Source: Gossypium raimondii
Lineage: Eukaryota > Streptophyta > Magnoliopsida > Malvales > Malvaceae
Length of the DNA stretch: 64,000 bases
Assembly: GCF_025698545.1 (NCBI RefSeq)
Contig: NC_068570.1
Span: forward strand, 930,001-994,000
Reading direction: 5' to 3'
Each line of letters begins with the position of its first letter. The stretch's first letter is position 1. This document shows positions 47,481-57,414 of this stretch, in pieces. The notes beneath the pieces are model-generated. The model worked only from the letters and a program-made list of their open reading frames with translations, had not been told where the DNA came from and did not search any database. The position numbers and the translations under genes are program-made.

Positions 47481-49200
47481 TTTGTCCCATAAATAAAAAA
47501 GAAGCAATTTTCAGGTCTTTTTATTTTTTTATTTACTTTATTTATAATATTTTGTTATAACATAATTAAAAATTAGTAATTTGTTGTACAATAATGATAT
47601 ACATAAAAAGGATAAGTTAGTTAATTATATGAGTTGATTTGGTTTTAGTTCGAATTAATTTGAATTTTTAAGGGATTTTTTTATTTCTTGCGAGAAGTTT
47701 TGTTGGGTGTTTGAAGATGCAGGTCGTGCTCTCGCGATATTGGTAGGGTTGTTTGAATTTGATTGAGAATCGATTGGGGCATTATACAATGAAATTTAAG
47801 CCGATTCAACGAGTTGGATTGGTTTTAGGACAGATCAACTTGTATTAGATTAATTTGAATTTTTTAAGGATTTTTTTTTAGAGAAACTTTGTAGGGTGCT
47901 TGAAAATATAGGTGGTGCTCTCGCTTTGTTGAACCTACTACCTTTTCAAGCACTCAAGATCTCATGATATTGGCAAGATTGTTTGAACCGAACCAGATGA
48001 GACTGGCTAGTCCAATTAAGAACCAATCGAGGTACTTATCTAGAGAAGGGCATTGAACTAGTTGTCCTAGAACTAGGATAGTCTGGTTGAACCGGTAAAA
48101 AATTGGTTAAACTGGGCGGTTGAATCAATTGAACCGAAATTTTAAAATTTTTTAGGAAATTTTAATAATTTATTTAATCGAGCCAGACAAACTATTCGAA
48201 TCGACGAACTGATGACCTAACCGATTCGACTACTGACCCGTTTTTGAAAACCTTGGGTATTGGGAGACAATATTCTCGCCAGGAACAATGCTAACCCACA
48301 TTTATAATACTTATCTCGAATGAGTAAAAAATCCCTCAACATGAATTTTAATTTTTTTTATCGTTTTGGGTTGAGTCAAATTTTACATTCGAGTCTAACT
48401 CATTTTAACTTTTTCAATGTAAAACATTATGAGTTCGGATTATTTTAAATCGCTCAACTTCAGGTCAATTTGAATTGAATAAATTAACTTGAGAGAAATT
48501 TAAGTTTGAAATTGATTAAATCCGAATTTCTGAATTATTATTATAATTAATAATATTTTGACCGACAATATCACTTGACTTAGAATTTAGTAGTGGGTTC
48601 AACATTGAATGGTTCAAAAATTATAATTGTAATTATTTTTTTCTTAATTAAACTTTCTAGAAACTCTCTTTGGCAATAATTAATATTATATTCAAGCTGC
48701 CATTTTAGACGCATTCTACCTCGTACGAACATTGCAAACTATTAGGGATAATGTCACATTTGGTACTTGTATTTTTATAAAATGTTTAATGTGGTACTTA
48801 TGCTTTGGAAATGTCCAATGTGGTATTTGAACTATCAATTGGAGGGTTATTTGATACCTTTACTTTCATAAAGTGTCTAATGTGATACCTAAATTATCAA
48901 TTTATTTATTATTTAAAATTTTCTAGAATTATACTAATTAAAAAGGCGATGTCATCATTTTTATTAATGATTTAACGGAGGGTGACCAAATCAGAAACAA
49001 ATGATAACATTAGTGACGAAAATAAATTTTTTTCTAATTTGGTGACCAATGCAAAAGCACACTAATAGTTGTGTAAGTAATTGTAAAATTTACCATTTTT
49101 CTAGTAAATATGGTAGTCCTTGAAATATCAATATTGCATCAATAGGGTAATTCCCTTGATTTAGCCGTCGGTCTAATTTGGACTATTTTGAAAAATTGAC
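47481..49200. other. Gene-free interval with a local duplication
   Basis: No gene supported. 47637-47775 and 47813-47990 are related tandem copies, sharing 'ggttttag', 'aattaatttgaatttttaa', 'ttgttgggtgtttgaaga' and 'ggtcgtgctctcg'. 48750-48920 holds repeated 'taatgtggtacttatgc' units related to the element at 28137. Confidence 0.45.
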
Positions 49201-49511
49201 AAACCTTAGTGATTTTTTTAATAAGCAAAAATGGGCTTTGAACGTCAAACAAATTGGGCCCATTATTACAAGGCAACGACTCCATTTTCTTACTCGCTAA
49301 TTTAACGAAAAGTCAACGGGATAGCTGTTGAATTAAGGCGGGACCGTTTTAGGCATTCACATGATTCCCACGCGGGTTCCCACTGATTTAATAACACTCG
49401 CCATCTCATTAAACGAGTTTTAGATACATAAACCACTAGGTCAGCGACACGTGGACAAGTACCCGTTTTCCACTATCAACGGACGAAGAGTCGGTTGATT
49501 TCCCCCCACGG
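49201..49511 (+). promoter_or_regulatory. Possible distal promoter of the RING gene
   Basis: A unique-looking, G+C-richer block with no repeat match. It contains a CACGTGG G-box at 49448-49454. It is separated from the first exon by transposon insertions (49512-50445). Confidence 0.35.
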
Positions 49512-50445
49512 TTAAATTTTGATATTATCCCTGTACTATGTATAATTTGTGGATTTAATCCTTACATATTAATTTGATTATATTTAGTCCCTGTATTTTT
49601 TCAAAATTTAAAATTTTAATTCTAACAAAATGGTAACTATTAAGTTCATTAAGTTATGCTATTTTAAAATAGAAAACTGTAAACATATTATCACATATGT
49701 AATGCCATGTTGGCTTATTATTTTAGATATTAATGAAAAGTCGATTAATGAATTTAATCAGTAGTTGTTTGCATTAAGATTAAAATTTCAAAATTGAAAA
49801 AATTATAAGGACAAATAATGATTCAATTAGAGAATAAACATGAACTAAATCTACAAATGTATGCATAATACAAGTCCATGGGTAGAGGTGAATCTATGGG
49901 GTGGCAGGGCCCGACCCCCTAAAATGAAAAATTACTATTTAGACCCTTTAAAATTTTAAATTAATAAAGATAAAATTATACTTTGTCCCCCTAAAATAAT
50001 AAAAATTTGATTTAATCATTTAAAAATTATAAAGATATAGACTATTAAAAATTAAAATTTCATTTCGGCCCCCTAAAAAAATTCTCTGGCTCCGCCCCTG
50101 ACCATGGGTGGATCTAGAAACTTTTTAAGGGCTAAAATTGAATTGTAATTTTTTTGAGAGATCATATTGTAAATTTATCATGTATTAACTCATGATTTCA
50201 TCATTTTTGAAGGGACTAAATTAAAATCTTTTTATTTTGGAGGGGCAAAGTGTTATTTAATCTTATATAAACTTTTAAAAAAATGATTTTTCATTTTTGA
50301 GGGCCAAGGTCCCATGCTACTATTTGAGTATGGGCTGAATTTTAAATTTAAAAAACAACAAAGACTAAAATTAACTAAATTAAAATATAAAATCTAAATC
50401 CACAATTTATGTAAAGTACAGGGACTAATAGTAGAATTTAACCTT
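49512..50445. repeat. Family-C element containing two family-G insertions
   Basis: The outer arms are 'ggttaaattttgatattat' (left) and 'gggactaatagtagaattt' (right). Between 49870 and 50335 lie two back-to-back family-G elements, the first ending 'ctggctccgcccctgacc' and the second beginning 'atgggtggatctagaaac'. Confidence 0.55.
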
Positions 50446-50597
50446 CACCCAACCCAAACGTAAGAAATGGAGTAAGGAAAATAATGGAACCGTGAAGGGT
50501 CAAAAGAAAAATTAAGGAAAAAAAATCCGTAGTTTCTTTAAGGCACCTCTGTATCTTCGTTGATTTTCACTTTCTTGGGCGATTGCTTTATCGATTG

Positions 50598-51145
50598 GTA
50601 AATTCCAATTTATCTCTGTTTTTTAAATTTTCTAGTATTTTATTTCTTTTTCTTAGTATTTTTTTCTTAATTTTTTTATTTGATTATGTTACAATTGAAT
50701 CCCGATCTACGATAGTGAAATTTTCTCTTTGTTTAATCGTTATGAATGATTTTTCTTGGAATTAGTGATGATGTTTTCTTGTATATGATATCTGGCAGTT
50801 TTTGAATTTGAGGTTATTTAGTTTCTCAAAATCAAATTAACTGTGGAAGCTTTGATCTTTACATGAATCCGTCAATTTTTAGGGATTTTTTAATTTATTT
50901 ATTTTTCTTACATTGAATTAAAAATTTCCGGTGAAATTGATGTTTATAGCAAGTGAGCTTGGGGAATCAACTAGCCATTTGCCCCCAAATTAAATTAATT
51001 GTAGAGGCTTTGATCTTTACATAAATTCAGCCAATATTTAGGAAAGAATATGTAGTTCTTTTTAATTCTTATATTGAATTAAAATTTTCTGTTGAAATTT
51101 ATATTTAGTGGATTGCTTATTTTAATTCTGGTTTGATTTTTATAG
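50598..51145 (+). promoter_or_regulatory. 5'-UTR intron of the RING gene
   Basis: Donor 'gattg|gtaaattcc' and acceptor 'tttttatag|gaacctg' are both strong. The acceptor leaves 28 bases of leader before the ATG at 51174. The intron contains a tandem duplication (units near 50849 and 51007 sharing 'gctttgatctttacat') and the fossil CDS start at 50946. Confidence 0.65.
50946..50993 (+). pseudogene. Fossil copy of the RING gene's first codons
   Basis: Reads ATA-GCA-AGT-GAG-CTT-GGG, against ATG-GCA-AGT-GAG-TTT-GGG at 51174. It continues in parallel for about 15 codons (ASELGESTSHLPPN against ASEFGESASHSPQN) and then hits TAA. The start codon is lost. Confidence 0.75.
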
Positions 51146-51173
51146 GAACCTGGGTTTTGGAAGTCTTTAAGTA

Positions 51174-51890
51174 ATGGCAAGTGAGTTTGGGGAATCAGCG
51201 AGCCATTCGCCCCAAAATCCATCTTGCTCTAGTAACAATGGTAATGGTGATGCTGGTAACTTTGAGTGCAATATCTGCTTTGAATTAGCTCAAGATCCTA
51301 TCGTTACTTTATGCGGGCATCTTTTCTGCTGGCCTTGCTTGTACAAATGGCTTCATATTCATTCCCGTTCTCGTGAATGTCCAATTTGTAAGGCCCTTAT
51401 CGAGGAAGAACAATTGGTTCCTTTGTATGGAAGGGGGAAATCATCTACTGATCCTAGGTCTAAGTCTATCCCGGGTGTTAATATTCCAAATCGTCCAGCT
51501 GGACAGAGACCTGAGACGGCTCCTCCACCGGAACCAAATCAATTTCCCCAAAATGGTTTTGGATTCATGGGAGGGTTGGGAGGTTTTGCGCCAATGGCTA
51601 CGGCTAGGTTCGGGAATTTCACACTGTCTGCAGCCTTTGGTGGTCTTATTCCATCTTTGTTTAACCTTCAAGTGCATGGATTTCCTGATGCGGCTATGTT
51701 TGGTCATGCTGCTGGGTTTCCGTATGGGTTTTCAAATTTATATCATGGTGGTCATGCTCATGGATATCATCACCACCATCACCACCACCATCATCGTCAG
51801 CGTACTGCACAAGGCCAGCAGGACCATTATCTGAAGATGCTGTTTCTGTTTATCATTGTTTGTGTTATCTTTGCAATGATCTATCAATAA
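51174..51890 (+). CDS. RMA/RNF5-type membrane-anchored RING E3 ubiquitin ligase
   Basis: A single coding exon of 238 residues. A C3HC4 RING (Cys32, Cys35, Cys47, His49, Cys52, Cys55, Cys69, Cys72) is followed by LVPLYGRG (81-88), the hallmark extension of the RMA/RNF185 group. Then come a Gly/Phe-rich linker (125-190), a run of nine His (199-207) encoded by CAC/CAT repeats, and a single C-terminal membrane span (221-236). Family knowledge: such ligases sit in the ER membrane with the RING in the cytosol and mark membrane or misfolded proteins. The closest recalled homologues are At1g19310 and At1g74990. Substrate unknown. Confidence 0.95.
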   Translation: MASEFGESASHSPQNPSCSSNNGNGDAGNFECNICFELAQDPIVTLCGHLFCWPCLYKWLHIHSRSRECPICKALIEEEQLVPLYGRGKSSTDPRSKSIPGVNIPNRPAGQRPETAPPPEPNQFPQNGFGFMGGLGGFAPMATARFGNFTLSAAFGGLIPSLFNLQVHGFPDAAMFGHAAGFPYGFSNLYHGGHAHGYHHHHHHHHHRQRTAQGQQDHYLKMLFLFIIVCVIFAMIYQ

Positions 51891-53881
51891 ACCGAATCCA
51901 CAATCACAGCTTAAATTGCTAATCATGTTAGAGTGTCGATTTGATGTCATGTGTAAATCTAAGAATGCTTTTTATTTTTATTTTTTGGTGATTTGAGGAA
52001 TTGTTTATATATTATTTTTGTTAATTTGATGGTTGCCATCTATACGTGGAAATGCATCATTGTGTTCTACGAGCTGCAATATCCTTTAGTTCACTAAACT
52101 GTACACACCTTCCTTTTGCAATTTGAATAGATTTTATATCTGCCTTTTAAGTTTCATGATTACAGGTTAGTTCTACGTCCATAAGAGGCTTAACTAGTGG
52201 GAGTGTAGGTAGACTTGTTTTTCTCTGCTTTAGTATATGCATTTGCCGTAAACATGCTGAAAGTTTTGTTTTCACTATACTTGCTCCTCTCATTTGAGTC
52301 TTTACGAACAACATATTTTATTTATGCAGCAATAGTTAAATACCCCCAATTCTGTTTATTTCTGTCCAGAACTGTTCGCATGTGTGTTAATCTGTTTGTC
52401 TCTTTTCTTTTACTGATTATTGTCAACAGATGGTCCAGACTACAGAATGGAGTTTTTGCAGCCCAGGTTGCTCTTCTGACTTCTAGTTCTAATTATGGAT
52501 TGTATACAAGTAGTAGGAAGATAGTATGTTAGGGACACTTTTGTCAGCAGCACTTATGGCAGGCACAAGAAGTAAATCAATAAGCAAAAAATAGCATAAA
52601 CAGAATGTTTATTGAATAAGGAGAATCCCAATATATTATCAGTATCCCCATGAATTAGGAGTCTTCCTTATTTATCATATTTTACTAGTTTCAAAGCTGT
52701 TAATCTATATTTAAGAGAGTTATTTTCTTATTAATGAAATAAGCAGAATTTATACTTAACCTATGATATTTGGATCTTTCACTAACGAGTACTAAGGTAA
52801 CTCCCTTCGACGAGTTGAACTTTATACTGGATAGGTCGCTCAAGAAACAAGGGGGATAATCCCTCTTCTCAACATGACTTAGTTGTAAATCGTCCGGTGA
52901 CTCGATCCATATCTAGGGAACATAACATAGTATGGCATTTATTGCTGGTTTTGTTTGTTCCATTGAGAGTGCAACTTTAGTTGTTGATTCCCGCTTATTA
53001 TTTGTTTACTTTTTAATGATTAAATTTGTAATGAAGGGTAGTTTTCTTTTGAGTTTTTCCCTTAATGATGTACGTTAAACTGGTTCCTAGCTATATGGCA
53101 TCACTAATCCCCATTATGGTTAGTCTTCATGTTGTCTTGTATTTTGTTGAAAGCTAATGTTCATTGTGCTAACATGTTGGCTTGGCTTGCTCCTTTTTTC
53201 CGCTTGTGTTTTGAACAAAGCTGTCCCTAAGAATTATTGAATTTAGAATCAGTAGTTAGCATCAATTGATGGTGTTGCATGCATTTTCCCTGTCGTCACT
53301 TGCCGGTTAGAACTTAGAACCCTGCCATTTCGAAGAGCCAACCACCTCCTTTTGTGCGTTCTCGGCTATCATGTGAAAAGACATGCTTGATACAGTTTTG
53401 TTCTAAGTTGGCTATGATCAAATGATTGTGCTGTATATATTGTTTTTGTCTTGAAGCTCCTTCCAGACAGCCATCACATGTTTTTAGTGTCCTGGATTGA
53501 CAGATGCTGACATCAACTTTTATTTTGTTCCAACATACTTGTAGGCTTGAATTCTTGTATTCTTTTATGGCATGTTGTGTACTATAATGGCTCTATTTGA
53601 TCAGCTTCCTTGGGTGTTTTTGATCCACCAGTTTCAAAATCTTATTGTTCGTTGTGCCCCATATGGTTTGTACTTTGTCGGACTAAGCTTTTAAGCACAT
53701 GGCTGGCTCGGCCTAGAGTTGGTGCATGGGGGGCCTAGTGAACGTGCAGATTGAAAGTTCTGTCCCCTTGTCAGGTAATTTCATTTTCCCTTCTAAAAAA
53801 TTTCTGGCTGAAGGTTATTTGTGAAATTGCTTGGATGGCTTAGTTGTAGGGTCATTAAATTTTTAGGTTATGTTTCTATTA
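51891..53881. other. 3' flank of the RING gene, unassigned
   Basis: About the first 200 bases are 3' UTR. The rest is less AT-rich than the repeat fields and mostly free of their signatures. The 105-codon frame at 52215 starts with TTG, is hydrophobic and has no domain. Bases 52527-52930 start 'tgttagggacac' and include 'ttaatctatatttaagaga' before 'attaatgaaataagcag', which could be an LTR fragment. Nothing else was identified. Confidence 0.35.
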
Positions 53882-54252
53882 AGGTTAAAATACCCAATAA
53901 GTCTTTATACTTTAGGTTATGTTTCTATTAAGGTTAAAATACCCTATAAGTCTTTATACTTCATAAATTTGGAATTTAGTCCCTATATTTTTTTATTTCC
54001 AGGATTTTTGTGTCTCTGCTTTTCAAATCTTAAACTTCATGTCCAATTGCTAGCATCGTTTAAGCATTTTGAAATAAAATAAATACTCACATGCTGGCCA
54101 TGTAACTGAAAAAATGTTTTAATGAACCTGAACTCAACAAAAGAATTTAAATAGTGTTAATGATTGAACTTGCATATTTAAATCCGCAAATTAAAGGGAT
54201 TAAATTCCGAATGCATGAAGAGTACATAGATTTAGAGCATATTCTGACCTTC
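53882..54252. repeat. 300-bp palindromic element (family B) with duplicated left end
   Basis: The left end 'aggttaaaataccc(t)ataa' with 'gtctttatactt' appears twice in a row (from 53882 and 53931), followed by 'cttcatgtccaattgctag' and the inverted arm 'gattgaacttgcatattta'. Confidence 0.55.
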
Positions 54253-54830
54253 TATTAATATAATCATAGCTTGGTGCCACTTTCTATGTAACCCCGAAGT
54301 AGCACTGGTATGGTTACGATTTATAATGGATTCTATCATAATCAATTGTAGTAAAATATCGACACGGTAAAAAAGTCGAAATTATAGAGTAACTGCTATA
54401 TGGTGTTTTATGGTAAATCTTGTATCCGTATAAAATTCTCATAATTGGTAAATGAGTGCCTGTTGAGTAGGTTGTTGACATTGTACCTCTTAGAGATCTT
54501 TGTCTTTCCCTGCTTGTTCCATGTATTGCTACTATTGAGTGGGTCGTCGGTCGTTTCGTATTTTTACGACGAATGAGCTGCGTCTGTTGCACGGACCTTG
54601 TACAGTTGTACATGGTGGTGACAGCAGACATGCCCTTCTTAATTGTAATTCCTTGGCGTGATATGTCTCAGGGCTGTTCGTTTTGCCTTTGAGAGGCGAG
54701 ACTCGGCATCTCATACGCTTGGGGACCATGGGGAATTCAAGGTCACGCACTTCGAGGCATGGAGTGGGTGAAGCGCAAGGATGTGTCTATGCCGCCTTGT
54801 GGTGTTGGTTGATAATGTGGGTAGAAGCAA
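54253..54830. other. G+C-rich patch of unknown nature
   Basis: About 580 bases clearly richer in G+C than their surroundings, without a convincing ORF on either strand (longest minus frames 105 and 72 codons, no domain). Possibly a decayed LTR or other transposon piece. Confidence 0.3.
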
Positions 54831-56280
54831 GGGCAAAACCAGGAGTTATGTCTAAATAAATAAGGGAGGGGGAGAGCAAAGCTAAAAAGGTTGTATTAAA
54901 ATGGCTTAAATTAATTTTTAAAATTTTGAAAAGGGTCAAAATTGCAATTGTTCTGGAGTAACTATAATCATAATTATACCATTGAGCCAAGGGGCTAAGT
55001 TCGTTGTCTGCCCTTGGCTCAGTTTTAGGCAACAATAAGAAAAGGTCTAATTCAGGGACCAAATCGTGATATAAGTCTAAAAGATTAATGAGTTGCCAAG
55101 AACCAAATATCAAATTTTTTGAGGGTAGATTACCTAGTTGGTTACCGAATTTTTAGGCTGATCAAAATGAAAGTGTGAACATGATGTGGTGTGTATAATT
55201 AATTACTATTAAAGATTTAACGGTTGGATGACTAAAATAAAAATATTTTAAAAGTTGAGTGATGAACTTGCAAGAATTTTATTTATAACCAAGTTAGTTG
55301 TCTACTTTTTATATTTTTAAGGAGAGGAGCCTTGGGGACAAAGCAAGATTGTTTTGCTGGTCGCTCCACCATGCTTTTCCGGGACGGTGATCGTCCAACA
55401 TACTCCAAGGGTTAATTTCTTAATAAGAGAATTAATGATTTGATATTATGAAATTGTGACCTAATTGTATTGAACTGACAATGAAAATCACAAATAAAAG
55501 TTCATAATTGACAAATCACAATTATATAAAGGTTAAAATATGTTATAAGACTTTATACAATTCGAAAATTTAAAATTTGGTCATTGTATTTTTGTTTCCA
55601 AGAATTTAATCACTTTATTTTCATATTCTAAAATCCAAGTTTCATTATTAAAATTCATTTGCTAAATTTAAGTTAATTACAATGTCATTTTTTAATTACA
55701 TGGTTACCAAGTGAGTATTTTTTTATTTCAAAATGTCGTGCCAATAAATTGAAAAAAGAAAGATTATCATTGTCAATAGTTAAAATTGAATTTTGAAAGC
55801 TGAAAATAAATAGACTAAATTCCTAAAAATAAAAATACAGAGATTAAATTTTAAACTTTTAAAAAGTATACGGACTTATTACATATTTTAACCTTATATA
55901 ACTCTATGCTTAATTTTAACAATATAATAAACAATGAACAAAATGTGATGGATTTGTTTATAAAAAAACGATGGTTCACGCTGGATAATCAAATTAGCTT
56001 CGATTAAATCTATAGTTTAATTAAATCATATTCTTAAACGAAAATAAAAGTTCTTCTAATGTTATTTTATTCGTACATAAAACTTGAAAAAGACATCAAA
56101 CTCGTTAAAATTTGTTTACTTGATCCCAAATTTTACCTTTGGGAAACTCTATTCTTCAAGGAAATGCATGCATATTTCCTCCTGGAGTGAAATGGAGGAG
56201 AATAACTTCATTGAGAATTGAGGGAAAAGGATATAGGACCAATATGTGGACCCTTTTGCATGTTTAAAATGATGATAATT
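54831..56280. other. Gene-free interval upstream of the GT8 gene
   Basis: Holds a family-B element at 55530-55905 ('aaaatccaagtttcatta' ... 'acttattacatattttaacc') and an inverted-repeat remnant at 55125-55320. No gene supported. Confidence 0.45.
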
Positions 56281-56292
56281 CATGTATATATG

Positions 56293-56301
56293 TATATATA
56301 T
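56293..56301 (+). promoter_or_regulatory. TATA box of the GT8 gene
   Basis: 'gtatatatatagag' lies 40-48 bases before the ATG at 56341. A start near 56325 would leave a leader of only about 16-20 bases. Confidence 0.5.
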
Positions 56302-56340
56302 AGAGAATGAAAGTGAATTCAACAACCCAAAATTTTCCCA

Positions 56341-57414
56341 ATGCCTAAACCACAACTCTTACATTTCCTCCATGTGTTATCCTTCAATGTGTTCGCCATT
56401 GCTGCCGTTATCGCCACCGTTACTGCCGCCACTGTAACGCTACAACTCAAGGAAGCCCCGCAATTCTATAATTCTCCGGATTGCCCTTCAATAACTAATA
56501 TCGAAGACGACCCGAATGGTGAATCTTCCATTTTCTGCTCGGACCAAGCTGTTCATGTGGCGGTCACCCTTGACTCGGCTTACATTCGTGGCTCGATGGC
56601 CGTGACCCTTTCGGTCCTTCAACACTCCTCTTGCCCTCAGAACATTGTCTTCCACTTTGTCACCTCCGCTGCAACGAACGTGTCGTTCCTACATGCAACC
56701 ATCTCTGCCTCCTTCCCTTACCTAAACTTTCAAATCTACCCTTTCGACGACGCCTCCGTTTCACGCCTTATCTCTACGTCCATTCGTTCGGCTTTAGACT
56801 GTCCTTTGAATTACGCTCGAAGCTACTTAGCTAACCTTCTCCCTTTATGTGTCACCCGAGTCGTGTACCTCGACTCGGACTTAATCCTTGTCGACGACAT
56901 AGCTAAACTCGCCGCTACACCACTCGGAGACAACTCGGTGTTAGCCGCACCACAATATTGCAATGCAAACTTCACTTCTTACTTCACCACGACATTCTGG
57001 TCGAACCCTTCATTATATTTAACGTTCGCGAACCGTAAACCATGTTATTTTAACACCGGTGTAATGGTAATGGACCTCGATCGATGGAGAAACGGAGATT
57101 ACACAACGAAAATCGAAGAATGGATGGAAATTCAAAAGCAGATGAGGATCTATGAATTAGGTTCATTGCCACCATTTTTATTGGTTTTTGCCGGGAACAT
57201 AGTGCCGGTCGATCATCGGTGGAACCAACATGGCCTCGGCGGAGACAATTTCCGAGGTTTATGTCGGAATTTACATCCTGGTCCGGTTAGTCTTTTACAT
57301 TGGAGTGGTAAAGGGAAGCCATGGGCAAGGCTTGATGCTAATAGGCCTTGTCCTTTGGATGCTTTATGGGCGCCTTATGATCTTTTGCAAACTCCATTTG
57401 TATTGGATTCTTGA
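56341..57414 (+). CDS. GATL1-like (PARVUS): GT8 galacturonosyltransferase-like protein (PARVUS/GATL1 type)
   Basis: A single exon of 357 residues, the usual GATL size. An N-terminal hydrophobic stretch (12-31) serves as signal peptide or anchor. The GT8 domain runs from about 69 to 345, with the metal/UDP-sugar motif YLDSDL (Asp178, Asp180), the block [15 protein letters not shown] (235-249) and [11 protein letters not shown] (318-328). Family knowledge: Arabidopsis PARVUS (GATL1) is needed for the reducing-end tetrasaccharide of glucuronoxylan in secondary walls and is found mainly in the ER. The codon use is C/G-rich compared with neighbouring genes, common for single-exon GATL genes. It faces the same way as the RING gene upstream. 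Confidence 0.94.
   Translation: MPKPQLLHFLHVLSFNVFAIAAVIATVTAATVTLQLKEAPQFYNSPDCPSITNIEDDPNGESSIFCSDQAVHVAVTLDSAYIRGSMAVTLSVLQHSSCPQNIVFHFVTSAATNVSFLHATISASFPYLNFQIYPFDDASVSRLISTSIRSALDCPLNYARSYLANLLPLCVTRVVYLDSDLILVDDIAKLAATPLGDNSVLAAPQYCNANFTSYFTTTFWSNPSLYLTFANRKPCYFNTGVMVMDLDRWRNGDYTTKIEEWMEIQKQMRIYELGSLPPFLLVFAGNIVPVDHRWNQHGLGGDNFRGLCRNLHPGPVSLLHWSGKGKPWARLDANRPCPLDALWAPYDLLQTPFVLDS

Noticed and set aside
52215-52532. 105-codon plus-strand ORF after the RING gene
   Set aside because: Begins with TTG, has no recognisable domain, and lies in the 3' flank.
54314-55113. Several minus-strand ORFs of 72-108 codons
   Set aside because: No domain or splice support. They reflect the local G+C-rich composition, not a gene.
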